In this document: in pieces, positions 17,468-25,820 of the stretch
Numbering within the stretch: the first letter of the stretch is position 1
How the letters are laid out: each line of letters starts with the position of its first letter
Program-made: the position numbers and the translations under genes
Assembly (NCBI RefSeq): GCF_026410925.1
Contig: NZ_CP112972.1
Location: 1,488,001 to 1,552,000, forward strand
From: Halovenus salina
GTDB lineage: Archaea > Halobacteriota > Halobacteria > Halobacteriales > Haloarculaceae
Length of the DNA: 64,000 bases
Direction: 5' to 3'
The notes under the pieces: model-generated
What the model was told of the DNA's origin: nothing
Seen by the model: the letters and a program-made list of their open reading frames with translations, nothing else
Databases searched by the model: none

Positions 17468-18994
17468 ATGGATTTTGACAGACTATCGCGCCGCCGCGTA
17501 CTCGGCGCACTCGGCGCATCAAGCACAATCGCACTCGCCGGCTGTTCGGGCGGCGACGGTGACGATGGAGAGGACAGCGAAGACGGCAGTGATGGGAGCG
17601 ATGGAGACGACGGCAGCGATGGGAGCGACGGCAGTGACGGAAGCGACGGCAGCGATGGGAGCGACGGCAGTGACGGAAGCGACGGCGGTGACGGAAGCGA
17701 CGGCAGTGACGGAAGCGACGGCGACAGCACGAATCAGGACCTATCAGGCACACTTCGAATCGGTGTTCTACAGGACTTCTCCGGCCAGCTGGCGATATAC
17801 GGCGCACAGGGGTCGGCAGGCTTTTACAGCGGCCTGGCGCACAAGGCTGACGACGACCCGCTGCCGGCCGACGCCATCGACGAGGGCGACTACGACTACT
17901 CCGTCGGCGATATCGACATCGAGATTCGCGCTCGCGACACGCAGTTTGCGCCAACACAGGCACAGACACTGGCCTCGGAGCTGGTGTCGCAGGACGACGT
18001 CGACATGCTGTACGGCGTCGGCAACTCCGGAGGAGCAATCTCGGTCATCAACGGCGTCGTCGACCAGGCAGAGGTTCCCTTCATTGCCGGGCCGGCGGCC
18101 TCGGCGGAGATTACCGCTGGCGAGGGAACCTGTCGAGACCTGGTCTTCCGCGCGAACGAGAACACCGCGATGGACGCCCGGAGCGGCGGCGTCTACATCG
18201 CAGACCAGACCGACGTCGACCAAATCGCGCTGTTCGGTGCTGACGACGCGTTCGGTCAGTCCGTGGTCACCAACTACCGGTCGGTCCTCGAAAACCGTGG
18301 CGTCACCATTGCCGACGAGCGGGCCGTCCCCGAGGACCTCGACCAGCCCGAGTGGGAGGGTCTCCTCGAGGAGGCCGAGAACGCGGGTGCAGAGGGTATC
18401 GTCGGTGGCTTCACTGCCGCCGGCCTCTCCGGATTCTTCTCGGCGTTTCTGGACGGCGGCTACGACATGCAGCTGTTCGGCGGCTTCGCTTCCCGGCTGA
18501 CGCTCGGCGTCGTCGGCGGGGCCCTCCAGAGCACGCTCGACGACTTCAGCAACGAGGCACTCCAGGACGCCGACTTCGGACCGTTCACCACCAGGTACCA
18601 CTGGAACCAGTACGACAATCCGATTAACGACCAGTTCGTGGAGTCCCATTCAAATACCTACGGCGTGGTGCCAGACCTGTTCACGAGCGGCGCCTTCACC
18701 GCCGCCTCCGCGGTCGTGCAGGCGATGAACGAGCAAGGCGAGGTCAGCCCCGACGCGATCGTCGAGGGGATGAGCGGGATGACTGTCACGGACACGCCGA
18801 AAGGCGAAAACGGCTACACCTTCCAGGAGTACAACAACCAGGCACGCTCGGAGATGACCGTCGCACCGGTGACGGTCACGCCCGACAGCCAGGAGAACTG
18901 GCCAGCATCGATTATGCCCGGCGACCCCATCGAACGGGTGTCGGCCGATGATGTGACGATTCCAGCAAGCGAGATGAGCTGCGACCTCTCCTGA
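17468..18994 (+). CDS. Liv-type ABC transporter substrate-binding lipoprotein (system 2)
   Basis: Extracytoplasmic receptor of 508 residues. A Tat motif (SRRRVLG) and lipobox (LAGC) occupy the first 26 residues. A Gly-Ser-Asp linker of about 60 residues, built from GSDGSDG repeats, then tethers the ligand domain, which begins LRIGVLQDFSGQLAIYG. The body has the two-lobed type I binding-protein pattern (VINGVVDQAEVPFIAGPAAS, FRANENTAMDAR). The ligand is unknown. It opens a five-gene operon; the ATPase gene starts 3 bases after its stop. Unlike system 1, the order here is receptor, LivG, LivF, LivH, LivM. Confidence 0.93.
   Translation: MDFDRLSRRRVLGALGASSTIALAGCSGGDGDDGEDSEDGSDGSDGDDGSDGSDGSDGSDGSDGSDGSDGSDGGDGSDGSDGSDGDSTNQDLSGTLRIGVLQDFSGQLAIYGAQGSAGFYSGLAHKADDDPLPADAIDEGDYDYSVGDIDIEIRARDTQFAPTQAQTLASELVSQDDVDMLYGVGNSGGAISVINGVVDQAEVPFIAGPAASAEITAGEGTCRDLVFRANENTAMDARSGGVYIADQTDVDQIALFGADDAFGQSVVTNYRSVLENRGVTIADERAVPEDLDQPEWEGLLEEAENAGAEGIVGGFTAAGLSGFFSAFLDGGYDMQLFGGFASRLTLGVVGGALQSTLDDFSNEALQDADFGPFTTRYHWNQYDNPINDQFVESHSNTYGVVPDLFTSGAFTAASAVVQAMNEQGEVSPDAIVEGMSGMTVTDTPKGENGYTFQEYNNQARSEMTVAPVTVTPDSQENWPASIMPGDPIERVSADDVTIPASEMSCDLS
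17577..17730 (+). repeat. Low-complexity Gly-Ser-Asp coding repeat
   Basis: Tandem imperfect 9-base units (GACGGCAGT, GACGGAAGC, GATGGGAGC) run for about 150 bases inside the system 2 receptor gene and encode the flexible GSD linker after the lipobox. Such arrays are prone to slippage, so linker length should vary between strains. Confidence 0.85.
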
Positions 18995-18997
18995 TCG

Positions 18998-19777
18998 ATG
19001 CTCCGCACGACGGCGCTTACGAAACGCTTTGGTGGCCTCACGGCCGTCGACAGTGTCGACTTCGAACTCGACGACAGACTCACGTCGCTCATCGGCCCAA
19101 ACGGGGCCGGCAAGACGACGTTTTTCAACCTCCTGACTGGCGCGCTCGAACCCAGTGAGGGCAGCATCGAACTCGGCGGCTCCGAGGGGTGGGTCGACGT
19201 GACCGCCGACACCACCTACGAAACCGCACAGCTTGGCGTCCACCGCTCGTACCAGATAACGAATATTTTTCCGACGAACTCCGTCCTAGAGAACGTCCGC
19301 ATCGCCCAGCAGGCCCACAGCGGCGACTCCTGGCGGTTCTGGCGCAACGTCAACGCATTCGACGACCACTACGAGCGGGCCCACGAGATTCTCGAACGAG
19401 TCAACCTCGACGAGAAGACCGAACAGCTAGCAGAGAATCTCAGCCACGGCGAGAAACGCCAGCTGGAGGTCGGCATCGCGCTCGCGGGCGACCCCGACGT
19501 GTTGTTGCTCGACGAGCCAAACGCCGGCGTCTCCACCGAGGACGTGGACTCGATTCGCCGGATTATCGAGGATGTGGCACGCGACCACGCCGTGTTGCTC
19601 GTCGAGCACAACATGGACCTCGTCATGAACGTCTCTGATCGCATCGTCGTCCTCAATCAGGGCGAGATTATCGCCGACGGCGAGCCCGAGGTGATTCAGG
19701 GCAACCCCGAGGTCCAGGACGCCTACCTCGGCGGGTACGAGCCTGGGGACCTGCGGCGCTCGGAGGGGGTCGCATGA
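18998..19777 (+). CDS. livG: ABC transporter ATP-binding protein LivG (system 2)
   Basis: ATPase of 259 residues with GPNGAGKTT Walker A, LSHGEKRQLEVGIALAG signature region, LLLDEPNAGV Walker B and LLVEHNMDLVM H-loop. The signature is LSHGE rather than LSGGQ, a variant common in LivG and urea-transporter UrtD proteins. It starts 3 bases after the receptor gene and ends in an ATGA overlap with livF. Confidence 0.94.
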   Translation: MLRTTALTKRFGGLTAVDSVDFELDDRLTSLIGPNGAGKTTFFNLLTGALEPSEGSIELGGSEGWVDVTADTTYETAQLGVHRSYQITNIFPTNSVLENVRIAQQAHSGDSWRFWRNVNAFDDHYERAHEILERVNLDEKTEQLAENLSHGEKRQLEVGIALAGDPDVLLLDEPNAGVSTEDVDSIRRIIEDVARDHAVLLVEHNMDLVMNVSDRIVVLNQGEIIADGEPEVIQGNPEVQDAYLGGYEPGDLRRSEGVA

Positions 19778-20472
19778 CGCTGCTCGAACTCGAAGACGTC
19801 CACACCTACTACGGCCAGAGCCACATCCTCCAGGGTGTCGACCTCTCAGTCGACGAGGGTGAGGTCGTCGCCCTGCTCGGGCGAAACGGTGTCGGCAAGA
19901 CGACGACGTTTCGCTCGATTCTGCAGCTGACGCCGCCCCGCAAGGGGTCGATTCAGTTCAAAGGGAACGAGCTCGTCGGCACCGACACCTACGAGGTCGC
20001 AGACGCCGGCATCGGCTGGATTCCCGAGGACCGCCGGATGTTCAGCCGGCTCAGCGTTGAGGAGAACATCAAGGCGTCGGTTCCCGGCGACGAGAGCGAG
20101 GCCGAGGCGCTAGAGCTTGCCTACGAGACGTTCCCGATTCTGGGCGAGCGAGCCGACCAGCGCGCCGGCGACCTCTCGGGTGGCCAACAGCAGATGCTCG
20201 CCATCGCACGTGGGCTCGTGGGCGGCAACGAGCTGTTGCTTGTCGACGAGCCGAGCGAGGGACTGGCTCCGAAGATCGTCACCGATGTCGGCGAGGCGCT
20301 GCTCTCGGCGTCGGAGTCACTCCCTATCCTGCTCGTCGAGCAGAAACTCGGGCTCGCGCTCGACCTCGCCGATCGGTTTTATGTGATGGACCACGGCACC
20401 ATCGTCGACTCGGGCGAGACAAGCGAGGTAAGCGTCGACGACGAACGCCTCAGGAGGTATCTCTCGGCATGA
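19774..20472 (+). CDS. livF: ABC transporter ATP-binding protein LivF (system 2)
   Basis: ATPase of 232 residues. GRNGVGKTT Walker A, LSGGQQQMLAIARGL signature, LLVDEPSEGLAPKI Walker B and LLVEQKLGLALDL give a clear LivF assignment. Start and stop overlap both neighbours by ATGA, so translation is probably coupled along the operon. Confidence 0.94.
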   Translation: MTLLELEDVHTYYGQSHILQGVDLSVDEGEVVALLGRNGVGKTTTFRSILQLTPPRKGSIQFKGNELVGTDTYEVADAGIGWIPEDRRMFSRLSVEENIKASVPGDESEAEALELAYETFPILGERADQRAGDLSGGQQQMLAIARGLVGGNELLLVDEPSEGLAPKIVTDVGEALLSASESLPILLVEQKLGLALDLADRFYVMDHGTIVDSGETSEVSVDDERLRRYLSA

Positions 20473-21521
20473 CGGGAGTTGCAGCAGTCGACCTTCTGAC
20501 AGCCGTCCCGCTCTCTGTCGGCGAAATCGCCGAACTGTTCACCTCTCCGACAGAGCTGGCGAGTGTCTTCATCGAGGGACTGGCGAAGGCGAGTCTCTAT
20601 CTGATGGTCGCCAGCGGCCTAACGCTCATCTTCGGGCTGATGGATGTCATCAACTTCGCGCACGGCTCGTTTGCGATGTACGGCGCGTACATCGGCGGGA
20701 CAGCCGTCCTCACGCTTGGCGTGGGGTCGATGGGGCTCGTCGGTTCGGTCGCGACGTTCCTTGGAATCATGGTCGGCGTGTTCGTACTGCTTGGCTTGCT
20801 CGGTGTCGTCTTCGAGGTGGCACTCATCAGGCGGCTCTATGAGTATCCACCCATCTACATGATTTTGCTCACGTTCGGTATCTCGATTACCATGGAGGAG
20901 TTCATGCGTATGCTCATCGACTACTACGACGTAAACAGCGGTCGTGAGGCCGTCGACTGGGCGGTGCCCCGCCAGGAGACCGTTCCCGAGGCCTTGCAGG
21001 GGACGTTCGACGTCGCGGGCGTGAGCATCGGCGGACTCCACCCCTTCCAGATTCTGCTCGGCGTGCTCACGGTAGCCGGCATCTGGTATTTCCTCAACGA
21101 GACACGGTACGGCCTGTTCGTCCGGGCCGGCGTCGAGGACGACGAGATGGCAAGAGCCCTCGGCATCAACATCAATCGGACGTTCACGGTCGTCTTCGCC
21201 ATCGGGTCGGGGCTCGCGGGAGCCGCCGGCGTGATGTTGATGTGGTCGCCGCTGTGGCGGGTGAACGTCCCGCTCGCACTCGGCGTGCTCCTGCCGGCTT
21301 TTGTCATCGTCATCGTTGGCGGCCTGGGCTCGTTCAAGGGAACGGTCGTCGCCTCGCTGCTCGTCGGGATGCTCGACGCGCTGGCGACGTGGGCGTTCCG
21401 CGTCGAGGTCATCACCTTCACCGACATCGACCAGCTGCTCATCTTCGCCATCCTGGTCGTGATGCTCATCCTCCAGCCACGTGGTCTCTTTGGCGTCGAA
21501 GGGCAGGGTGATCACGGATGA
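20469..21521 (+). CDS. livH: Branched-chain amino acid-type ABC permease LivH (system 2)
   Basis: Membrane permease of 350 residues, somewhat longer than LivH of system 1 because of an extra N-terminal segment before the first helix. The hallmark FGLMDVINFAHGSF and the C-terminal VIVGGLGSFKGTVVAS coupling region identify it. It overlaps livF and livM by ATGA on either side and pairs with LivM. Confidence 0.94.
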   Translation: MTGVAAVDLLTAVPLSVGEIAELFTSPTELASVFIEGLAKASLYLMVASGLTLIFGLMDVINFAHGSFAMYGAYIGGTAVLTLGVGSMGLVGSVATFLGIMVGVFVLLGLLGVVFEVALIRRLYEYPPIYMILLTFGISITMEEFMRMLIDYYDVNSGREAVDWAVPRQETVPEALQGTFDVAGVSIGGLHPFQILLGVLTVAGIWYFLNETRYGLFVRAGVEDDEMARALGININRTFTVVFAIGSGLAGAAGVMLMWSPLWRVNVPLALGVLLPAFVIVIVGGLGSFKGTVVASLLVGMLDALATWAFRVEVITFTDIDQLLIFAILVVMLILQPRGLFGVEGQGDHG

Positions 21522-22843
21522 GCACCACGGAGTCGGGGCTGTTGCCCGCCTGGGTCGGCCAATACCTCCGCGACCACACGGTACATATCGTCGTGGTCGC
21601 GCTTTTCATCCTCTATCCGTTCGCCTACGACGTCCTCGTCGGGCAGTTCGGCCTCATCGCCGAGACGCTACTCCTGCGGCCCCGAACAATGTTGACGGTG
21701 CTGTGGCTCGGTCTCTTTGCAATGTCGTTTGACTTTGTCAGCGGCTACACCGGCTATCTCTCCTTCGGTCACGCCGCCTTCTTCGGCATCGGAGCCTACT
21801 TCGTCGTCCTGGGCTACAACGGACAGCTGCCGCTGTTGCCCGCCGAGTTACCCTTCATGTCGCTGCTGGTACTGGGCGCACTGGTCGCCGTCGTTGCGGC
21901 CGTGCTGATCGGGCTCATCGCGTTCCGGCTCTCCGGCGTGTACTTCGCGATGATTACGCTGGGTGTCTCTGAAATCTTGTTCGTTGCCTCCGAGAACTTC
22001 GATTTCATCACGCCGGGCGGCAGTGACCCCGCAGACGGTATCACCCCCGGGACACCATCGGACGTCGAGACGTTCAATCCGGAGCTTGGGGTTCCCTTCG
22101 TCGACGCGCTACAGGTCGAACTCGGCGCGTTTGGCGATACGTCCATCCTCGGCATCGACATGGCACCGATATTCAGCGAGACGAGCCCGGCCATCGTCGT
22201 CTCCTATTTCGCTATCGGCGCGGTCGTGCTGGTCTCGTATCTGGCGATGCAACGCATCATCCACTCGCCGTTTGGTCGCGTGATGATTGCCATCAGCGAA
22301 AACGAAGAGCGCGCCCGCGCGGTCGGGTACAACACCTTCTGGTTCAAGATGGGTGCCTTCGCAATCAGTGCCTTCTTCGGCGCGATTGCGGGCGGGCTGC
22401 TCGTCGGCTACCAGGGATTCATCGATCCACAGAACAGCTTCTTCTTCCTGGTGACCGGCTTCGCGCTGGTCGCGGCCATCATCGGCGGGCTGAAGACACT
22501 TGCCGGGCCGCTGTTTGGGTACCTCTTCCTGGAATGGGTCGAGGAGTTCCTCGCTCGTGAGGGAAGCGGCGGCGGCCTCCAGCCGTTCCTCGAACAGAAC
22601 CTCCCCGACGGCGTCCTTGATGCGACAATCAGCGGCGGACTGACTGTCAGTAAGGCGCTTGACTCGTTCATGACCGGCCACGGGGAGTTCTACGCGGGCA
22701 TCATCTTCGTGCTGTTTGTCCTCTTTGTCCCTATCGGGCTGCTCGGGACGCTCCGCCTGCGGCTGGGAACGGAGTCGGTCTCGAAACACGTCTCCCGGAA
22801 AATCGAGCGGCGGCTCTCGGGTGACGAGACGAGCGAGGAGTGA
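21518..22843 (+). CDS. livM: Branched-chain amino acid-type ABC permease LivM (system 2)
   Basis: Membrane permease of 441 residues, about 90 longer than LivM of system 1. The LivM core includes FVSGYTGYLSFGHAAFFGIGAY and the ISENEERARAVGYN loop. The extra length is an external insertion between helices (DPADGITPGTPSDVETFN...) and a second one near the C-terminal helices. The gene closes operon 2. Confidence 0.93.
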   Translation: MSTTESGLLPAWVGQYLRDHTVHIVVVALFILYPFAYDVLVGQFGLIAETLLLRPRTMLTVLWLGLFAMSFDFVSGYTGYLSFGHAAFFGIGAYFVVLGYNGQLPLLPAELPFMSLLVLGALVAVVAAVLIGLIAFRLSGVYFAMITLGVSEILFVASENFDFITPGGSDPADGITPGTPSDVETFNPELGVPFVDALQVELGAFGDTSILGIDMAPIFSETSPAIVVSYFAIGAVVLVSYLAMQRIIHSPFGRVMIAISENEERARAVGYNTFWFKMGAFAISAFFGAIAGGLLVGYQGFIDPQNSFFFLVTGFALVAAIIGGLKTLAGPLFGYLFLEWVEEFLAREGSGGGLQPFLEQNLPDGVLDATISGGLTVSKALDSFMTGHGEFYAGIIFVLFVLFVPIGLLGTLRLRLGTESVSKHVSRKIERRLSGDETSEE

Positions 22844-22878
22844 CACGCGCCCGTGAGCCGAACGGGGCAGTCTCCCAA

Positions 22879-23061
22879 CTACTGGCGTAACACGGTTGCG
22901 TAGGTCACGACTGTGACGGCGAGCGTGCCGACGGCGAGGTTGCGGAGCGTGAACTCCGCTTCGCCGATGAAGTCCAGTCCCCAGAGGACGATGCTGGCGA
23001 ACAGAAGCGACAGCACGACGTTGAGGGCGAGCAACACGCGGATATCTCCGTCTGATGTCAC
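22879..23061 (-). CDS. Small two-helix membrane protein
   Basis: A 60-residue protein with two predicted transmembrane helices (VLLALNVVLSLLFASIVLWGL and LAVGTLAVTVVTYATVLR) joined by a short acidic loop. The GTG at 23061 gives a compact protein beginning with a charged TSDGDIR before the first helix; a longer frame reaching 23196 would cross the promoter region of the divergent gene. No function is recognised. Confidence 0.6.
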   Translation of the reverse strand: MTSDGDIRVLLALNVVLSLLFASIVLWGLDFIGEAEFTLRNLAVGTLAVTVVTYATVLRQ

Positions 23062-23134
23062 AGTGTGGTGTCCAACGCCGAACGACTTGAAACCCCCGAC
23101 GAGATTTTTGTTCGTGGCGTCGTTAATTCGAACT

Positions 23135-23449
23135 GTGGTACAAAACAGCGAGGGAGAGCCAGTCGACCCCGTCCCGTTCGTGGTCGTGACTGGCATGTTC
23201 TTTCTCGTCTGTTACTCGTTTTTTCCGGTGTATTTCCTCTCGCTGGGGGTTGGGCTGCCTGCGGGGCTCGCGCTCACGACCAGTATCTTTCTCGCGCTCG
23301 CGGCCGGCGCGTACAATCGCCTCGTCCGGTCGTTCCGCCCGGAGGTCAGAAGGGAGGTCCCCGCAGAGATTCGACTCCAGAAAATCTTCTACTACGCGAT
23401 TATCGTGACGGGCGTGTTCCTGTTTCTGACGATGATTCTGATGGCATAG
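23135..23449 (+). CDS. Small membrane protein, three helices
   Basis: About 104 residues with three hydrophobic segments (VPFVVVTGMFFLVCYSFFPVYFLSL, GLALTTSIFLALAAGAYN, IFYYAIIVTGVFLFLTMILMA) and a basic-acidic loop RSFRPEVRREVPAE between the second and third. The GTG at 23135 is a guess for the start; the frame is open further upstream but overlaps the divergent neighbour. No family is recognised. Confidence 0.6.
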   Translation: MVQNSEGEPVDPVPFVVVTGMFFLVCYSFFPVYFLSLGVGLPAGLALTTSIFLALAAGAYNRLVRSFRPEVRREVPAEIRLQKIFYYAIIVTGVFLFLTMILMA

Positions 23450-23512
23450 GACAGGTGGTCGCCGCGTGGCATGACTCCACACGCTTTTGATACCCTGCGT
23501 GCTATCTGCAGT

Positions 23513-23905
23513 ATGCACGAAGTCGAGGTGTCGCGGTTCGTCCAAACCTATCCCGAGGTCGTCGCGGAGGCCCTTACCCCCGAGACCGTCCTCGAGGCAG
23601 AGGGGAGTTTCGCAGTCAGAGACACCGAAGATGGAGGAGACCGAGTTACCGTCGGCGGCTACGGACTGGAACTCGTGTTCGAGTTCAGCGACCGTGAGGA
23701 TGGTATCGAGTACGACCAGGTTGAGGGACCCCTGGAGACCCTCCGGACGACGGTGCGGTACGAACACGAGGACGAGGGGACCCGGCTCACCGCCCGCTCG
23801 GAGGTCGCTGTCGGTGGCCCCGGCGTCGTCGACCGGGTCGCGGCCTGGAAGCGCCGCGGCGAACTCCGTCGGGCCCTCGCCGGCATCGGCGAGGCCTGCC
23901 GGTAG
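23513..23905 (+). CDS. SRPBCC/START-like protein
   Basis: A 130-residue soluble protein that starts MHEVEVSRFV and alternates short strands with GLELVFEFSDREDGIEYDQVEGPLETL, then ends with a long helix (DRVAAWKRRGELRRALAGIG). This is the layout of haloarchaeal polyketide-cyclase-like (SRPBCC) ligand-binding folds. No ligand can be named. The ATG at 23513 is chosen because upstream in-frame sequence is not protein-like. Confidence 0.65.
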   Translation: MHEVEVSRFVQTYPEVVAEALTPETVLEAEGSFAVRDTEDGGDRVTVGGYGLELVFEFSDREDGIEYDQVEGPLETLRTTVRYEHEDEGTRLTARSEVAVGGPGVVDRVAAWKRRGELRRALAGIGEACR

Positions 23906-23971
23906 CCACGGTCGTGTGTGCAAGCCACACAGACGAACCGGATTTATGTTGTATGTCACCGAGGAACAATT

Positions 23972-24196
23972 ATGGGACTACTCAGCACGATTACCGAAGT
24001 GTTCGAGGCGTCGACGCAGTCGACCAACCGGGGCGACATCACACAAAACGAGTCGGAGGGAGCCTACTGGTGCCACGACTGCCAGGAGCGTATCCGTGAC
24101 GTCGACGTCGAGGGAGAGGGGCCGCCGGGCTGTCCGTCCTGTGGCGACGAGATGGAGTTCGAGCGCTCGAAAGGCACGGCAAGCTGTGCCTGCTAG
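23972..24196 (+). CDS. Zinc-ribbon protein
   Basis: A 74-residue protein. Its second half carries CHDC at residues 36-39 and CPSC at about 55-58, a rubredoxin-like zinc knuckle pair separated by DVDVEGEGPPG, and it ends CAC. The first half is a short amphipathic helix (LLSTITEVFEAS). No enzymatic function is visible; such small zinc ribbons may bind nucleic acid or other proteins. It overlaps the convergent COG0523 GTPase by 4 bases. Confidence 0.75.
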   Translation: MGLLSTITEVFEASTQSTNRGDITQNESEGAYWCHDCQERIRDVDVEGEGPPGCPSCGDEMEFERSKGTASCAC

Positions 24197-25386
24197 AGTC
24201 GCCACTCCTCACCTTCCTCGCTCGGAAACGGATTGTCAACATCGTCGATAGGTTCGTCCTCGCGGAGTTCACAGTCTGTGAGTGCCGCTTCGAGTGACTC
24301 GCCGTCCATCTCTCGGCCGATGAACACCAGTTCCGTCCGGCGGTCGCCGGCTTCCTCGTCCCAGGGGAGGTCCGGACGCATCCGTCGCTGGCTCTTCTGG
24401 CGGCGTTCGGACATCGCAGCGACCCACGGCTCACGGCCGACAACGCGGCGGACAGAGCCGGTGCCGGTGTACCGCAGCGCCAGGTCGTCGCGGCCGGCGA
24501 CCCAGACGATGCCTTTCGACCGGATGACCGACTCCGGCAGCGACCGGAGCACGTCCCCAAAGCGCCCGGGATGGAGGGGGCGTCTCGTCTCGAACGCGAC
24601 AGAGGTAACGCCGTAGGTCGACGCGGGGTCGTGGACGTGTCCGGAGTCGGCGTGTTCGAGGGCCTGTTCGCGATGGTCGCTCTCGCTCAACGACTCGGGG
24701 CCGAACAGCCCGGTGTCGAGGATATCGCCGGGGTCGATTCGGCCGTGGCTCGTCCGATACTGTTTCGCGTCGGGGTTCAGCGCGGTCAGTAGTGATTCGG
24801 TTTCGGTAATCGTGGCCTCGTCGGCGAGGTCGCATTTGTTGACGAGGAGGACGTCGGCGTGTTCGGCCTGGGTCACGAGCAGTTCCGAGAGCGGCCGCAC
24901 CTCGCCTTCGGTTTCGGCCTGCCCCGGCCGTTTGCGGCGGATGTCTTCGGTCGTAACGATGTCGTCGTCGGCAAGCGTCTCGCGAAAGTCTGTGGCGTCG
25001 ACGACGGTCACGAGCGTATCCAGACGGTACGGTGCGGAGGCGGGACCGGTCGTGAACAGCCGCGCGACCGGCGTCGGCGCAGAGATGCCGGAGGATTCGA
25101 CGACAAGACGGTCGAACTCGCCGGTCCGGGCCAGTCGGCTGACTGCGACCTCCAAGTCGTCGCGCAGGTCACAGCAGATACACCCGTTCGAGAGTTCGGT
25201 GATACCGTCACCCTCGGCCTCGATTAGCTCCGCGTCGACGTTGAGCGCACCCATGTCGTTTACCAGCACCGCAATCCTGCGGTCCCCAGGGTTCGAGAGC
25301 AGGTGGTTCAGCGTCGTCGTCTTGCCCGCTCCTAACGCACCTGAAAGAAGGGTTACCGGCGTTCCGTCGTCACTCAGTGTGTTCAT
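24193..25386 (-). CDS. COG0523 (CobW/ZNG1-type) GTP-dependent metal chaperone
   Basis: G3E-family GTPase of 397 residues. P-loop GALGAGKTT is at residues 16-24, the metal-binding CxCC motif (CICC) is at 69-72, and NKCD provides guanine specificity. The C-terminal half is a CobW-C domain (YGVTSVAFETRRPLHPGRF). COG0523 proteins insert or buffer zinc, cobalt or similar metals; which one is not readable. The frame continues upstream for 350 codons antisense to other genes, but a TATA-like CTATAAGTATG at about 25410-25420 places the leaderless start at the ATG at 25386. Confidence 0.92.
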   Translation of the reverse strand: MNTLSDDGTPVTLLSGALGAGKTTTLNHLLSNPGDRRIAVLVNDMGALNVDAELIEAEGDGITELSNGCICCDLRDDLEVAVSRLARTGEFDRLVVESSGISAPTPVARLFTTGPASAPYRLDTLVTVVDATDFRETLADDDIVTTEDIRRKRPGQAETEGEVRPLSELLVTQAEHADVLLVNKCDLADEATITETESLLTALNPDAKQYRTSHGRIDPGDILDTGLFGPESLSESDHREQALEHADSGHVHDPASTYGVTSVAFETRRPLHPGRFGDVLRSLPESVIRSKGIVWVAGRDDLALRYTGTGSVRRVVGREPWVAAMSERRQKSQRRMRPDLPWDEEAGDRRTELVFIGREMDGESLEAALTDCELREDEPIDDVDNPFPSEEGEEWRL

Positions 25387-25523
25387 GTATGTCGTGTTCG
25401 GTAGTGGCATACTTATAGCTCGGCGTCGGACCGCAGCGTACCGAAGAGGGTCGCCGATGCCGTCTGTGTGCGAGCACCGAGACCGGCGGTACGTTTTACC
25501 GCCCGGGCGGCGTGGTGACAGGT

Positions 25524-25820
25524 ATGCAACTCGACAGACAGATTCGAGCCTACCGGGAGACGCTGGCGGAATGGCTCCGTGGCCTCTATCACGGCATGAT
25601 TTCACACCCGGCCTACGAGAAAATCGAGAACGCGGCAGAGGACAGCGAAGACGCCTTCCTGCTGGCGTGTTTCCCCGACGCGTTCGGGATTCCGAGCCCG
25701 ATGTCGTACTACACGGCGGAACTGTTGCCTTACCTCGCCGAGGAGTTCGGGCAGTGGGAGCGCCGGATGTGGGACAGGGGTACCGCACTTGAACGGAAGG
25801 GCAAACAGTATCACTTCTGA
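25524..25820 (+). CDS. Conserved-looking small protein ahead of ArsA ATPase
   Basis: A 98-residue soluble protein, mostly helical, with LYHGMISHPAYEKIENAAEDSEDAFLLACFPDAFGIPSPMSYYTAELLPYLAEE. I recognise no family. Its stop overlaps the ArsA-type ATPase start by one base (TGATG), so the two are translated together and probably act together. The ATG at 25524 is preferred over a GTG at 25512. Confidence 0.75.
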   Translation: MQLDRQIRAYRETLAEWLRGLYHGMISHPAYEKIENAAEDSEDAFLLACFPDAFGIPSPMSYYTAELLPYLAEEFGQWERRMWDRGTALERKGKQYHF

